This document shows, piece after piece, positions 36,853 through 45,525 of a stretch of 64,000 nt of DNA (positions are counted from its first letter, which is position 1; every line of letters begins with the position of its first letter). The stretch comes from Thalassospira sp. HF15 (lineage in GTDB: Bacteria; Pseudomonadota; Alphaproteobacteria; Rhodospirillales; Thalassospiraceae). Where the stretch lies: assembly GCF_011806525.1 (NCBI RefSeq), contig NZ_JAAVKI010000002.1:434001-498000 (forward strand). Reading direction: 5' to 3'. Under the pieces are notes generated by a model. That model was not told where the DNA came from. It was given only the letters and a program-made list of their open reading frames with translations, and did not search any database. The position numbers and the translations under genes were made by a program.

Positions 36853-37863
36853 ATGACAGTGACCCCAGACGTGTCCAAAGAGTCCTCCAACCTGCCTGCA
36901 CCGGCAACGGAAGCCGATCTTGTCATCGCGCGCCGCGTTCTTGATATCGAAGCAACTGCTCTGCGTGAGCTTGCAGAATCGCTGAATGGCGAGTTTTGCG
37001 ATGCCATCAACCTGATCGAGGGCCTGAAAGGCCGACTGGTTGTCACCGGCATGGGCAAAAGCGGCCATATCGCCAAAAAGATTGCCGCAACCTTTGCCTC
37101 AACCGGCACGCCGTCGTTTTTTGTCCATCCCGCCGAGGCCAGCCACGGTGATCTGGGCATGATCGGCAAGGATGATGCGGTTCTGGCCCTGTCCAATTCC
37201 GGTGAAACCCCGGAACTGTCCGACATTATTGCCTTTACCCGGCGTTTTAATGTGCCGCTTATCGGCATGACCCGCAAACCGCAAAGCTCGCTTGCCAAGC
37301 AGTCCGATTGCCCGCTTGTTTTACCGGCAAGCCCGGAAGCCTGCCCGAACAAGCAGGCGCCGACGACCTCCACCACGGCGATGCTGGCCCTTGCCGATGC
37401 GCTGGCCGTGACATTGATGGAGCGGCGCGGCTTTTCATCCGAAGATTTCCGCACCTTCCATCCCGGCGGCAAGCTTGGGCAGCGGTTGCTGCATGTGTCT
37501 GATGTCATGCATGGGGCCGATACCCTGCCATTGATCAAACCTGATGCCCTGATGTCCGAGGCGCTTGTCACCATGACCAGCCATTCATTTGGCTGTGTCG
37601 GTGTGGTTGATGAAGCTGGCGTTCTGGCCGGGATCGTGACCGATGGCGATTTGCGCCGTCATATGGCTGACAATCTGGTGGCGATGAAGGTAGGCGATGT
37701 CATGACCGCCGGTCCGAAAGTGACCAGTGCCGATGCGCTGGCGGTTGAGGCGCTTGCCATCATGAATGATCGTTCGATCACGTCGCTGTTTGTCCTTGAT
37801 GACGCTGGTGTGCCGGTGGGCCTTGTTCATATTCACGATCTGTTGCGTGTCGGGGTGGCATAA
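36853..37863 (+). CDS. kdsD: Arabinose-5-phosphate isomerase (KdsD/KpsF)
   Basis: It interconverts ribulose-5-P and arabinose-5-P, supplying the precursor of KDO for the inner core of lipopolysaccharide. Residues about 1-200 are the SIS sugar-isomerase domain (VVTGMGKSGHIAKKIAATFASTGTPSFFVHPAEASHGDLGM) and two CBS domains occupy the C-terminal 130. The ATG at 36853 gives 336 aa; ATG at 36814 and TTG at 36805 are in frame and cannot be excluded. It starts the kdsD-lptC-lptA-lptB run. Confidence 0.95.
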   Translation: MTVTPDVSKESSNLPAPATEADLVIARRVLDIEATALRELAESLNGEFCDAINLIEGLKGRLVVTGMGKSGHIAKKIAATFASTGTPSFFVHPAEASHGDLGMIGKDDAVLALSNSGETPELSDIIAFTRRFNVPLIGMTRKPQSSLAKQSDCPLVLPASPEACPNKQAPTTSTTAMLALADALAVTLMERRGFSSEDFRTFHPGGKLGQRLLHVSDVMHGADTLPLIKPDALMSEALVTMTSHSFGCVGVVDEAGVLAGIVTDGDLRRHMADNLVAMKVGDVMTAGPKVTSADALAVEALAIMNDRSITSLFVLDDAGVPVGLVHIHDLLRVGVA

Positions 37864-37866
37864 CGC

Positions 37867-38610
37867 ATGAGCAACGAGGGCACGCCAAAGGTCGAAAATA
37901 GCGACGAAAGCAAGGTCGAAGCGCGTGAGAAACGTCATGCGCGCGGCTTTTCGCGGGATCGCACGCCCTCGGCACGGCGTAATGTGCGGATCAATCCGTT
38001 CCGCCGTGTCATCGTCAACATGCTGAAATTCGTCCTGCCGCTGATCGCGATGACGATCATGGCGCTGGTGGTCCTGTGGCCACAGATCGAACAGGTTCAG
38101 GATAGCGGCTTTCGGCTGGGCTTTTCGACCTCGCCCGAGGATCTGATGGAAAATGTCGCGATGAACAATCCGCGCTTCTTTGGCGTCGATGGCAATCGTC
38201 AACCCTTTACGGTGACGGCGAGCGAAGCGGTTGAAACCGGTGCAACCGAAACCCGGCCTGATCATATTTATCTGGCCGGTCCGCAGGCCGACATTACGCT
38301 GAATGACGGATCGTGGATTGCGATGACGGCGAATGAGGGGTTCTATACCGAAACTGACGGGATGCTTGATCTCGTCGGGACGGTGAACATGTACCACGAT
38401 AACGGCTTTGAAATTCATACCGAGGAAGCTGAAATTGCCATGAATTCCGGCAGTGCCAGCGGAGAGGTACCGGTGGCCGGGCAGGGGCCGTTTGGCACGA
38501 TTGCGTCCGATTCCGGGTTTGAGCTTGAAGACAAGGGGGCGGTGATCCGCTTTTTGGGGAAATCCCGTCTGGTGATTTTCGACAGTGCACTGAATTCAAC
38601 GGAGCAATGA
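37867..38610 (+). CDS. lptC: LPS export system protein LptC
   Basis: It anchors LptA to the LptB2FG pump and passes LPS into the periplasmic bridge. The 247-aa product has one membrane segment at about 48-68 (MLKFVLPLIAMTIMALVVLW) and a beta-jellyroll domain (GNRQPFTVTASEA, MDLVG-type repeats ETDGMLDLVGTVNMYHDNGFEI). The N-terminal 35 residues are charged. It starts 4 bases after kdsD's stop, so it is co-transcribed. Confidence 0.9.
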   Translation: MSNEGTPKVENSDESKVEAREKRHARGFSRDRTPSARRNVRINPFRRVIVNMLKFVLPLIAMTIMALVVLWPQIEQVQDSGFRLGFSTSPEDLMENVAMNNPRFFGVDGNRQPFTVTASEAVETGATETRPDHIYLAGPQADITLNDGSWIAMTANEGFYTETDGMLDLVGTVNMYHDNGFEIHTEEAEIAMNSGSASGEVPVAGQGPFGTIASDSGFELEDKGAVIRFLGKSRLVIFDSALNSTEQ

Positions 38611-38620
38611 GAGGGAAGTC

Positions 38621-39499
38621 ATGATTGCGATGCCGCATCTCGCCCGCAAGACTGGAACGCTGCTGACAACCCTTATGCTGGGGGCTGCCGTGATCGGCTT
38701 GTCCGCCACGGCACATGACGTTGCGGCCAACCCGCTCGGGCTGGCGCAAAATGGCACGGGCGGGCTTGAGGTCGAGTCTGATAACGGCATCGAATGGCGC
38801 CGCAATGAACAGGTTCTGATCGCGCGTGGCAATGCGGTGGCCAAGCGCGGCACATCGCGCGTTGATGCCGACGAGCTGCAGGCGCTGTATCGTGATCGCG
38901 ACGGCAATAGCGAGATTTACCGAATCATCGCGACCGGCAATGTCAAATTGTCATCCGATACCGATGTCGCGGTGGGGGATCGCGCGGTCTATGACATTGA
39001 CGAGGCTGTGGTGGTACTGACTGGTGATAACCTGAAATACACCACGCCAACCGAAACCCTGACCGCACGTGACAGCCTTGAATACTGGGAAACCCAGCGG
39101 GTTGCAGTGGCACGCGGGGATGCGGTTGCAGTGTCCGAGGATCGCACATTGCGCGGCGATGTTTTGACCGCGCGCTTTGAGGCCGGTCAGGCAGGCGCGA
39201 ACGAATTGCGCCGTATTGACGGCCAGGGCAATGTCAATATTCGTACTGCAACAGAGTTTGTTGTGGGTGATCAGGGTGTTTATGATGCGAAAACAGGTAT
39301 CGCCACCCTGATCGGATCGGTTAAGATCACCCGCGGAGAGAACCAGTTGAACGGGGATCGTGCCGTTGTCGACCTTAATACCGGGATCAGTCGTCTGACG
39401 GCTGACGGTAGTGGCGATGGCAAAACCCGTGTTCGGGGCCTTCTGGTTCCGCAAAAAGACGAAAACAACAGCCCGGCCAATGCCGGGGACGGTAACTGA
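38621..39499 (+). CDS. lptA: LPS transport periplasmic protein LptA (OstA-like)
   Basis: This soluble periplasmic protein bridges inner and outer membranes for LPS. The 292-aa protein has an N-terminal signal-like segment ([23 protein letters not shown], residues 11-33) and beta-jellyroll repeats ([27 protein letters not shown], then three further repeats to about 275). It is longer than the 185-aa E. coli protein, as is normal in this group. GAGGGAAG precedes the ATG. Confidence 0.9.
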   Translation: MIAMPHLARKTGTLLTTLMLGAAVIGLSATAHDVAANPLGLAQNGTGGLEVESDNGIEWRRNEQVLIARGNAVAKRGTSRVDADELQALYRDRDGNSEIYRIIATGNVKLSSDTDVAVGDRAVYDIDEAVVVLTGDNLKYTTPTETLTARDSLEYWETQRVAVARGDAVAVSEDRTLRGDVLTARFEAGQAGANELRRIDGQGNVNIRTATEFVVGDQGVYDAKTGIATLIGSVKITRGENQLNGDRAVVDLNTGISRLTADGSGDGKTRVRGLLVPQKDENNSPANAGDGN

Positions 39500-39513
39500 G
39501 AAAGGTCGGTCAT

Positions 39514-40347
39514 TTGTTCTGGTCGCGCAAAAGCGTAAAAACCGACAACGCAAAGGCGCAAGCTGTATCTGGCAGCGCACAGCCATCTGACGGCGGGGCA
39601 GCCGGCCCGCGCCTGATTAGCACCAACAAGGGTCTTGTGGCACACAATCTGGGCAAAAGCTTCAAGAAGCGCCCGGTGCTGAAAGATGTCTCCGTGTCGG
39701 TGCAGCGCGGTGAGGCGGTTGGCCTTCTGGGCCCGAACGGTGCAGGCAAGACCACCAGTTTCTATATCATTACCGGCCTGATTGCCGCAGACCGTGGCAC
39801 CATTTCCCTTGATGGGCGCGATATCACGATGATGCCGATGTATCAGCGCGCCCGCATGGGAATCGGCTATTTGCCGCAGGAAGCCTCGATCTTCCGGGGC
39901 ATGACGGTTGAACAGAATATCATGGCGGTTCTTGAAGTGGTCGAGGATGACCGCATCAAACGTGAACAATCGCTTGAAGACCTTCTGGCGGAATTTGCCA
40001 TCGAACATTTGCGCCGCACACCGGCCCTGGCGCTTTCGGGCGGGGAACGCCGCCGTTGCGAGATTGCGCGCGCCCTTGCGGCTCATCCGAACTTTGTTTT
40101 GCTTGATGAACCACTTGCCGGGATTGACCCGATTGCAGTGGGCGATATTCGTGATCTTGTACGTCATCTGAAAGATCGTGGCATTGGGGTCTTGATTACT
40201 GACCACAATGTGCGCGAGACTCTCGACATTATTGACCGGGCATATATCTTGCATGATGGTCGGGTTTTGATGGAAGGTGGTCCTGAGGAAATCGTTCGAA
40301 ACGACGATGTACGCAGGGTTTATCTGGGCGATCGTTTCAGCCTTTGA
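39514..40347 (+). CDS. lptB: LPS export ABC transporter ATP-binding protein LptB
   Basis: This ATPase powers extraction of LPS from the inner membrane with LptF and LptG, which are not in the window. In 277 aa it has Walker [10 protein letters not shown], signature [16 protein letters not shown], Walker [14 protein letters not shown] and the switch H in [12 protein letters not shown]. The first 40 residues are an N-terminal extension that looks disordered. The start is TTG, with AAAGG upstream. Confidence 0.95.
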   Translation: MFWSRKSVKTDNAKAQAVSGSAQPSDGGAAGPRLISTNKGLVAHNLGKSFKKRPVLKDVSVSVQRGEAVGLLGPNGAGKTTSFYIITGLIAADRGTISLDGRDITMMPMYQRARMGIGYLPQEASIFRGMTVEQNIMAVLEVVEDDRIKREQSLEDLLAEFAIEHLRRTPALALSGGERRRCEIARALAAHPNFVLLDEPLAGIDPIAVGDIRDLVRHLKDRGIGVLITDHNVRETLDIIDRAYILHDGRVLMEGGPEEIVRNDDVRRVYLGDRFSL

Positions 40348-40411
40348 TAATGCCGCCGGACCGTCAATGAAGTCTTGGGGGGAGTTCGGATTGACACGGG
40401 GTAGTGGATAA

Positions 40412-42001
40412 ATGGCCCTGAAGGCGCGTCTGGATCTACGCCAGTCCCAGTCACTTGTCATGACTCCCCAGCTGCAGCAGGCAATCAAACTGCTGCAATT
40501 CAATAATATTGAGCTTTCCAATTTCATCGACAGTGAACTGATGGAAAACCCGCTGCTGGAGCGGGCTGACCCCGGCCAAACCTATGCCGAGGCCGGCGAC
40601 GGCGCGGTGGGCAATGGCGATGAAGGGCTTGATAGCCGATCCAATGACAATTTTACCGATCGCGATGACCAGTTTGGCACCGACCGTCTGACGGCCAGTG
40701 AAACCATGGGCAGTGACGACGGCCCGCTGGATGTATCAAGCGATGCGCTGTATGGCGGCGAGGGTGAGATTACCCGCAATGGTGAACCGGTTTCGGGCAG
40801 TCATGATTATTCCGCCCCCTATAGCGGCGGTGCAGGTGGCGCTGGCGGCACGGGTGGTGGCTCGGCTGCGGGGGGTGATGACCTTCCGGGACTTGAACAG
40901 ACACTGGCCGATGAAGCCACACTGCGCCAGTCGCTTGATGATCAACTCAACATCGCCTTTGCCGATGCCATGTCGCGCATGATTGGTAGCTATCTGATCG
41001 ATATGCTTGATGAGAACGGCTATATCAGCGGCGAGCTTGTCGAGGTTTCCGAAGACCTTGAATGCGACATCACCGATGTCGAGCGGGTTCTGAAAGTCAT
41101 GCAGGGCTTTGATCCGGTCGGCATCTTTGCCCGTGATCTGTCGGAATGTCTCGAGCTTCAATTGCGCGAACTGAACCGGTATGACCCGGCGATGGCCGCC
41201 CTTCTGGCCAATCTGGAATTGTTGGCCAAACGCGACTTTGATCGATTGCGCCGTGTTTGCGGGGTCGATTCGGATGACCTTCATGACATGATCGCCGAGA
41301 TCAAAACCCTTGATCCGCGCCCGGGCAAGACCGCCGATGGCGAGGTCGCGACCCCTGTGATCCCCGATGTCCTGATGCGGGCTGCCGGCAATGGTAACTG
41401 GCATCTGGAACTTAATTCCGAGGCCCTGCCAAGGGTTCTGGTCAATGAAGACTATGTTGCACAGATCGGATCGGGACTGCGCGACCGCGAAGAGCGCGGG
41501 TTCATGAGCGAAAAGCTGCAAAGTGCCAACTGGCTGGTCAAGGCCCTGCATCAGCGCGCGACCACCATCATGAAGGTGGCCAGCGAGATCGTGCGCCAGC
41601 AGGATGGCTTCTTTACCCACGGGGTCGGGCATCTGCGCCCGCTGATCCTGCGTGACATTGCTGAGGCGATCGGCATGCATGAAAGTACGGTTTCGCGCGT
41701 GACAAACGGCAAATTCATGTCGACCCCGCGCGGCATGTTCGAGCTGAAATACTTCTTCACCACGGCAATTTCATCTTCGGACGGTGGTGATGCCTATTCG
41801 TCAGAGGCGGTGCGCCATCGGATCAAGTCATTGATCGATAACGAAGATCCCAAGAAGATTTTGTCGGATGACAAACTGGTTGAACTTCTGGGCAAGGAAG
41901 GGATCGACATCGCGCGCCGAACAGTGGCAAAATACCGTGAAGCGATGCGCATTCCTTCGTCAGTGCAGCGTCGGCGCGAGAAAAAATCACGTGCATCCTA
42001 G
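40412..42001 (+). CDS. rpoN: RNA polymerase sigma-54 factor
   Basis: RpoN directs polymerase to -24/-12 promoters under activators. The 529-aa protein has the N-terminal glutamine-rich activator-interaction region (LRQSQSLVMTPQLQQAIKLLQ), an acidic, Gly-rich region at about 55-165, core-binding and DNA-binding domains, and the C-terminal RpoN box ARRTVAKYRE. The Gly-rich linker (GGAGGAGGTGGGSAAGG) is unusually long. A candidate target promoter is at 2345 in this window. It is 64 bp downstream of lptB. Confidence 0.96.
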   Translation: MALKARLDLRQSQSLVMTPQLQQAIKLLQFNNIELSNFIDSELMENPLLERADPGQTYAEAGDGAVGNGDEGLDSRSNDNFTDRDDQFGTDRLTASETMGSDDGPLDVSSDALYGGEGEITRNGEPVSGSHDYSAPYSGGAGGAGGTGGGSAAGGDDLPGLEQTLADEATLRQSLDDQLNIAFADAMSRMIGSYLIDMLDENGYISGELVEVSEDLECDITDVERVLKVMQGFDPVGIFARDLSECLELQLRELNRYDPAMAALLANLELLAKRDFDRLRRVCGVDSDDLHDMIAEIKTLDPRPGKTADGEVATPVIPDVLMRAAGNGNWHLELNSEALPRVLVNEDYVAQIGSGLRDREERGFMSEKLQSANWLVKALHQRATTIMKVASEIVRQQDGFFTHGVGHLRPLILRDIAEAIGMHESTVSRVTNGKFMSTPRGMFELKYFFTTAISSSDGGDAYSSEAVRHRIKSLIDNEDPKKILSDDKLVELLGKEGIDIARRTVAKYREAMRIPSSVQRRREKKSRAS

Positions 42002-42062
42002 CACGAATTTATCGAAAAAAAGTACCTTAAGGTGCTGTAATTCAAGGGAACATACCCATATC

Positions 42063-42091
42063 TTGACTTGGTAATGACGAGGGCATATGGT
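42063..42091 (+). promoter_or_regulatory. Sigma-70 promoter for hpf-ptsN
   Basis: TTGACT, 17-bp spacer, TATGGT in the 162-bp gap after rpoN. So hpf-ptsN can be expressed apart from the lpt-rpoN run. A hairpin GGTGC-GCCC...GGGGCACC lies in the leader at 42089-42115. Confidence 0.65.
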
Positions 42092-42163
42092 GCGCCCACC
42101 TGAGAGAGGGGCACCAAACTTCCACATGGACTGGTAAGTCACTCAACCGGGGATAGGCGATCC

Positions 42164-42757
42164 ATGCAAATTACGGTTATCGGTAAGCAACTTGACGTCG
42201 GCGAAGCATTTCGTCAGCACGTCGTCGAGACCTTGGACCCTGCAGTAGAGAAGTATTTCGATCACGCGATCGAAGCCACGGTGACCGTCACCAAACAGGC
42301 ACATCTCTATCACGCGCAGATATCGGTCCATGTCGGCAAAGGCATGATGGTTCAGGCAAAGGCATCCGCGAACGAGGTTTATCCCGCGTTTGATTCGGCC
42401 TGTGACAGAGTAGCCAAACAGTTGCGGCGTTATAAACGGCGCCTGCGTGATCATCACGCAACCCGAGACCATTATGAGGAGGCTCGCCTGGAAGCGATCC
42501 ATTATGTGATCGAACAGGAAGATGAAGATCAAACGGATGACAATCACGACGGTTTTGAACCGGTGATTGTTGCCGAGACACCCGATCGCATCGATACGCT
42601 TTCCGTTGGGGAAGCTGTCATGCGGCTCGACTTGGGGGACATTCCGGCACTGATGTTCCGGAATGGCAAACATGGCGGACTGAATGTTGTCTACCGTCGT
42701 TCGGACGGCAATATCGGATGGTTGGACCCAAACGATAGTGAAGCGAGCGGCGCGTGA
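42164..42757 (+). CDS. hpf: Ribosome hibernation promoting factor, long form
   Basis: It joins two 70S ribosomes into inactive 100S particles under starvation. The 197-aa long form has the N-terminal HPF/RaiA domain (MQITVIGKQLDVGEAFRQHV ... KASANEVYPAFDSACDRVAKQLRRYKRRLRDH) and the C-terminal dimerising domain (SVGEAVMRLDLGDIPALMFRN). The ptsN start overlaps its stop (GTGA). Confidence 0.95.
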   Translation: MQITVIGKQLDVGEAFRQHVVETLDPAVEKYFDHAIEATVTVTKQAHLYHAQISVHVGKGMMVQAKASANEVYPAFDSACDRVAKQLRRYKRRLRDHHATRDHYEEARLEAIHYVIEQEDEDQTDDNHDGFEPVIVAETPDRIDTLSVGEAVMRLDLGDIPALMFRNGKHGGLNVVYRRSDGNIGWLDPNDSEASGA

Positions 42758-43260
42758 CTGACACAGATTCCGAGCCAAACAACGCAACGCGAAAAATGGA
42801 CATATCATCGATTCTTACTCCGTCCGGAGTTATCCCGGCACTGCGTTCCGGCGCGAAGAAGGCTGTGCTTGAGGAACTTGCCGAAAAGGCTGCCGAAGTT
42901 ACCGGTCGTCCTGCAAGCGAGATTTTCTCTGTCCTGCTTGACCGTGAAAAGCTCGGCAGCACCGGCGTTGGTGGTGGTGTTGCGATTCCGCATGGCAAGC
43001 TCAATGATCTTGATCGCCTGTATATGGTCTTTGCCCGTGCAGGCAATCCGATCGAGTTCGATGCCGTGGATGAACACCCGGTCGATCTGTTCTGCATGCT
43101 GATTGCACCCGAAGAAGCCGGTGCCGATCATCTGAAAGCACTGGCACGGATTTCCCGTCTGCTGCGCAATCAGGGCATGTGTGACAAGCTGCGCGGAGCC
43201 GGTTCGGCCGATGCGATTTATGCACTGCTGACCCAGGACGAGGCCGAACAGGCCGCGTGA
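42754..43260 (+). CDS. ptsN: Nitrogen PTS phosphocarrier EIIA-Ntr
   Basis: PtsN is the terminal phosphate acceptor of the regulatory PTS that tracks nitrogen and potassium. The active histidine is H80 in GVAIPHGKL, as in the family. The 168-aa protein begins with GTG at 42754, overlapping hpf. The rpoN-hpf-ptsN order is a classic conserved neighbourhood. A strong terminator follows. Confidence 0.95.
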   Translation: MTDTDSEPNNATRKMDISSILTPSGVIPALRSGAKKAVLEELAEKAAEVTGRPASEIFSVLLDREKLGSTGVGGGVAIPHGKLNDLDRLYMVFARAGNPIEFDAVDEHPVDLFCMLIAPEEAGADHLKALARISRLLRNQGMCDKLRGAGSADAIYALLTQDEAEQAA

Positions 43261-43306
43261 AACGGTCAGTGAGTGGCGGGTAACCCCCGTAACCGATACA
43301 AGATTT

Positions 43307-43346
43307 AAAAAACCGGACGCCATATCAGGCGTCCGGTTTTGTTTTG
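43307..43346. terminator. Bidirectional rho-independent terminator
   Basis: AAAACCGGACGCC, loop ATATCA, GGCGTCCGGTTTT: a 13-bp stem with T tract both ways, between convergent ptsN and ampG. Confidence 0.92.
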
Positions 43347-43371
43347 GGGTCTTGTATGGCGTGGCGGTTGC

Positions 43372-44937
43372 TCAGGCCTCGGCAGCTTTGGCGTCCTCGG
43401 CTTCCTTGACGTCAGTCAGTCGACCGGCAAGAACAACAAGATAAAGGACCGGAATACCGATCACGGCGGTACCGATAAAGAACCAGCTATAACCGACCAT
43501 ATCGACCGCCGTGCCCGAGAACCCGGCAAGGATTTTGGGGAACAGGGTCATGATCGAACTGAAGATCGCATATTGCATGGCGGTAAAGGATATGTTCGTC
43601 AGCCCGGAAAGGTAGGCAATGAAGGCCGCCGTGGCGAGACCACCGCACAGGTTGTCGCCCATCACAACCACGATAAACATGGTCGTATCCGCCCCGATCT
43701 GGGCAAGTATGGCAAACAGAACGTTGGAAATGGCGGCAAGAAATGCGCCGAGAAACAGGATTTTCAAAACGCCATAGCGGACCGACAGCACCCCGCCCAG
43801 GAAGCTGCCGCCAATGGTCATGAACAGACCGAATGTCTTGGAGACGGCGGCGATTTCTTCCTTGGAAAAGCCAAGGTCGGTATAGAACACATTGGCCATG
43901 ACACCCATGACGATGTCGGCAATGCGATACACGCCAATCAGCACCAGAACAACGATGGCGGCCTTGCCATAGCGATCAACGAAATCCTTCACCGGCGAGA
44001 TGTAAGCTTCCTGCACCATTCCGGTCGGTGTCAGACCGACGCGCGTTGTCAACCAGGCAACCAGAATGGCAAAGGCAATGGCAATACCGAGCTTAAGCGT
44101 GCCGGCGATAAACCCGGCGAGCTCCTTGATCATGCCGCCTTCAGTCAGTGAGGTACGCAGTGGATCAGTGATGTTTCCCGCGTAATAGATCGCTGCGACA
44201 AAGGCGATGACCGTGACGGCAAACATCGTGAGAAAGCGGGCATAGTCTGATGTTTTGTGGAAAAACTTGCTTTCGAGGCGTTGGATATCAGGTTCGCTGA
44301 CCAGCAGGGTGGTGATGACGCCGATACACATGGTAAGTGCCATGCAGCCATAGGCTACCGTCCAGGCATAATGCTGATAAACGCCTTCGGCTTCAAACAG
44401 ACCGGCGATGGTCAGCGCCCCGGCGCCAGCAATGATCATGCCGATGCGATAACCACCGATATAGGCCGAACTCATCATTGCCTGCAGGTCGGCCTCGGCC
44501 GCCTCAATGCGATAGGCATCAATGACGATGTCCTGTGTGGCGGATGCAAAGCCAAGGGCGACAGCGGCAAAGGCCATCATGGTCAGGTTTTGCGCCGGAT
44601 CAGTCAGTCCCATCCACAAGATGGCGGCGATAATCGCGATCTGGGATATGATCAGCCAAGATCGCCTGCGGCCCATAATTTTGTGCAAGACCGGGAAGGG
44701 AAGCCGGTCAATCAGCGGAGCCCAGACGAACTTGAAGGAATAACCAAGGGCGGCCCAGCTGAAATAGGTGACAGTCGACCGATCGACACCCGCTTCGCGC
44801 AGCCAGATCGACAGGGTCGAGAAAATCAGAAGGATGGGAATACCTGCCGACAGACCCAAAAACAGCATCGTAATGACACGTGGATGGATAAAGGCGCCGA
44901 AGGCCTCGCCCCAGCTTCGTTTTTCTGCGCTGCGCAT
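43372..44937 (-). CDS. ampG: AmpG-family MFS muropeptide permease
   Basis: The 521-aa, 14-segment permease has the typical AmpG opening (VITMLFLGLSAGIPILLIFSTLSIWLREAGVD) and KFVWAPLIDRLPFP. AmpG imports anhydro-muropeptides for cell-wall recycling. Its neighbours do not add evidence, but several other cell-wall genes are in the window. Assignment is by family. Confidence 0.92.
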   Translation of the reverse strand: MRSAEKRSWGEAFGAFIHPRVITMLFLGLSAGIPILLIFSTLSIWLREAGVDRSTVTYFSWAALGYSFKFVWAPLIDRLPFPVLHKIMGRRRSWLIISQIAIIAAILWMGLTDPAQNLTMMAFAAVALGFASATQDIVIDAYRIEAAEADLQAMMSSAYIGGYRIGMIIAGAGALTIAGLFEAEGVYQHYAWTVAYGCMALTMCIGVITTLLVSEPDIQRLESKFFHKTSDYARFLTMFAVTVIAFVAAIYYAGNITDPLRTSLTEGGMIKELAGFIAGTLKLGIAIAFAILVAWLTTRVGLTPTGMVQEAYISPVKDFVDRYGKAAIVVLVLIGVYRIADIVMGVMANVFYTDLGFSKEEIAAVSKTFGLFMTIGGSFLGGVLSVRYGVLKILFLGAFLAAISNVLFAILAQIGADTTMFIVVVMGDNLCGGLATAAFIAYLSGLTNISFTAMQYAIFSSIMTLFPKILAGFSGTAVDMVGYSWFFIGTAVIGIPVLYLVVLAGRLTDVKEAEDAKAAEA

Positions 44938-45027
44938 CGATTTCCCCCAACTTGAAGCATGCTGGCATGAAGCTAGGGCAAACAGGTTAAGGAAACTGAA
45001 AGCGAAAGAGCGTCAAATAACCCTATT

Positions 45028-45366
45028 TCAATCAACCATTCTGGAGAATGTATTATTGCCTGCGTCGGTCTGTTTACACTTTGGGCATTCGTGCACGTCC
45101 TTAGGTTCTCTAGTACCATAAGGTGTTCTGTAACCAACTTTAAGCATTGGCGTAGGTGGGAATTGGCAGCGACATAGCGGGTAACCTAAACTTTGAGCAA
45201 TTTGAGATTCTGCTATCAAAAGTTGAGACTTTGATTGTTCAATTGTCAGATCAAGCGCCTCTTTCTTGGAGGCGTCAGGCAATACATCTTTTGTTTCTTT
45301 GATGATGGCGAGGATTGAGCGGACGCTATCGAACGCTGCCTTGATTGCAAAAACTTCATCTACCAT
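45028..45366 (-). CDS. Small hypothetical protein with CxC/CxxC cysteines
   Basis: The 112-aa product from the ATG at 45366 follows GAGG. A helical N-terminal part (VDEVFAIKAAFDSVRSILAIIKETKDVLPD) precedes a C-terminal cluster of cysteines, CRC and CPKCK, that could bind zinc. It is richer in A/T than flanking typA and ampG, suggesting acquisition. I do not recognise the family; phage-type protein is possible. An in-frame extension reaches 45516. Confidence 0.55.
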   Translation of the reverse strand: MVDEVFAIKAAFDSVRSILAIIKETKDVLPDASKKEALDLTIEQSKSQLLIAESQIAQSLGYPLCRCQFPPTPMLKVGYRTPYGTREPKDVHECPKCKQTDAGNNTFSRMVD

Positions 45367-45467
45367 CGTTGCCTCGCTTATGCTCCAAGAGTGACCCTGA
45401 TAATTAGAGCATGACATTTTGAAAATACAAAACTCGTGATGAACTTTTAGTTGAGTAAAAGCCAAAT

Positions 45468-45500
45468 AAAAAAGACCGATCCATGTGGACCGGCCTTTTT
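45468..45500 (-). terminator. Rho-independent terminator of typA
   Basis: AAAAAG-a-CCGatCCA and TGGacCGG-c-CTTTTT form a stem with two small internal loops. It is 26 bp after the typA stop. Confidence 0.7.
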
Positions 45501-45525
45501 GAATTTTGCGTGGCAAGAGAAAGGC

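Noticed and set aside
42002..42163. Sigma-54 promoter for hpf
   Set aside because: No GG/GC pair with correct spacing; the better match there is sigma-70.
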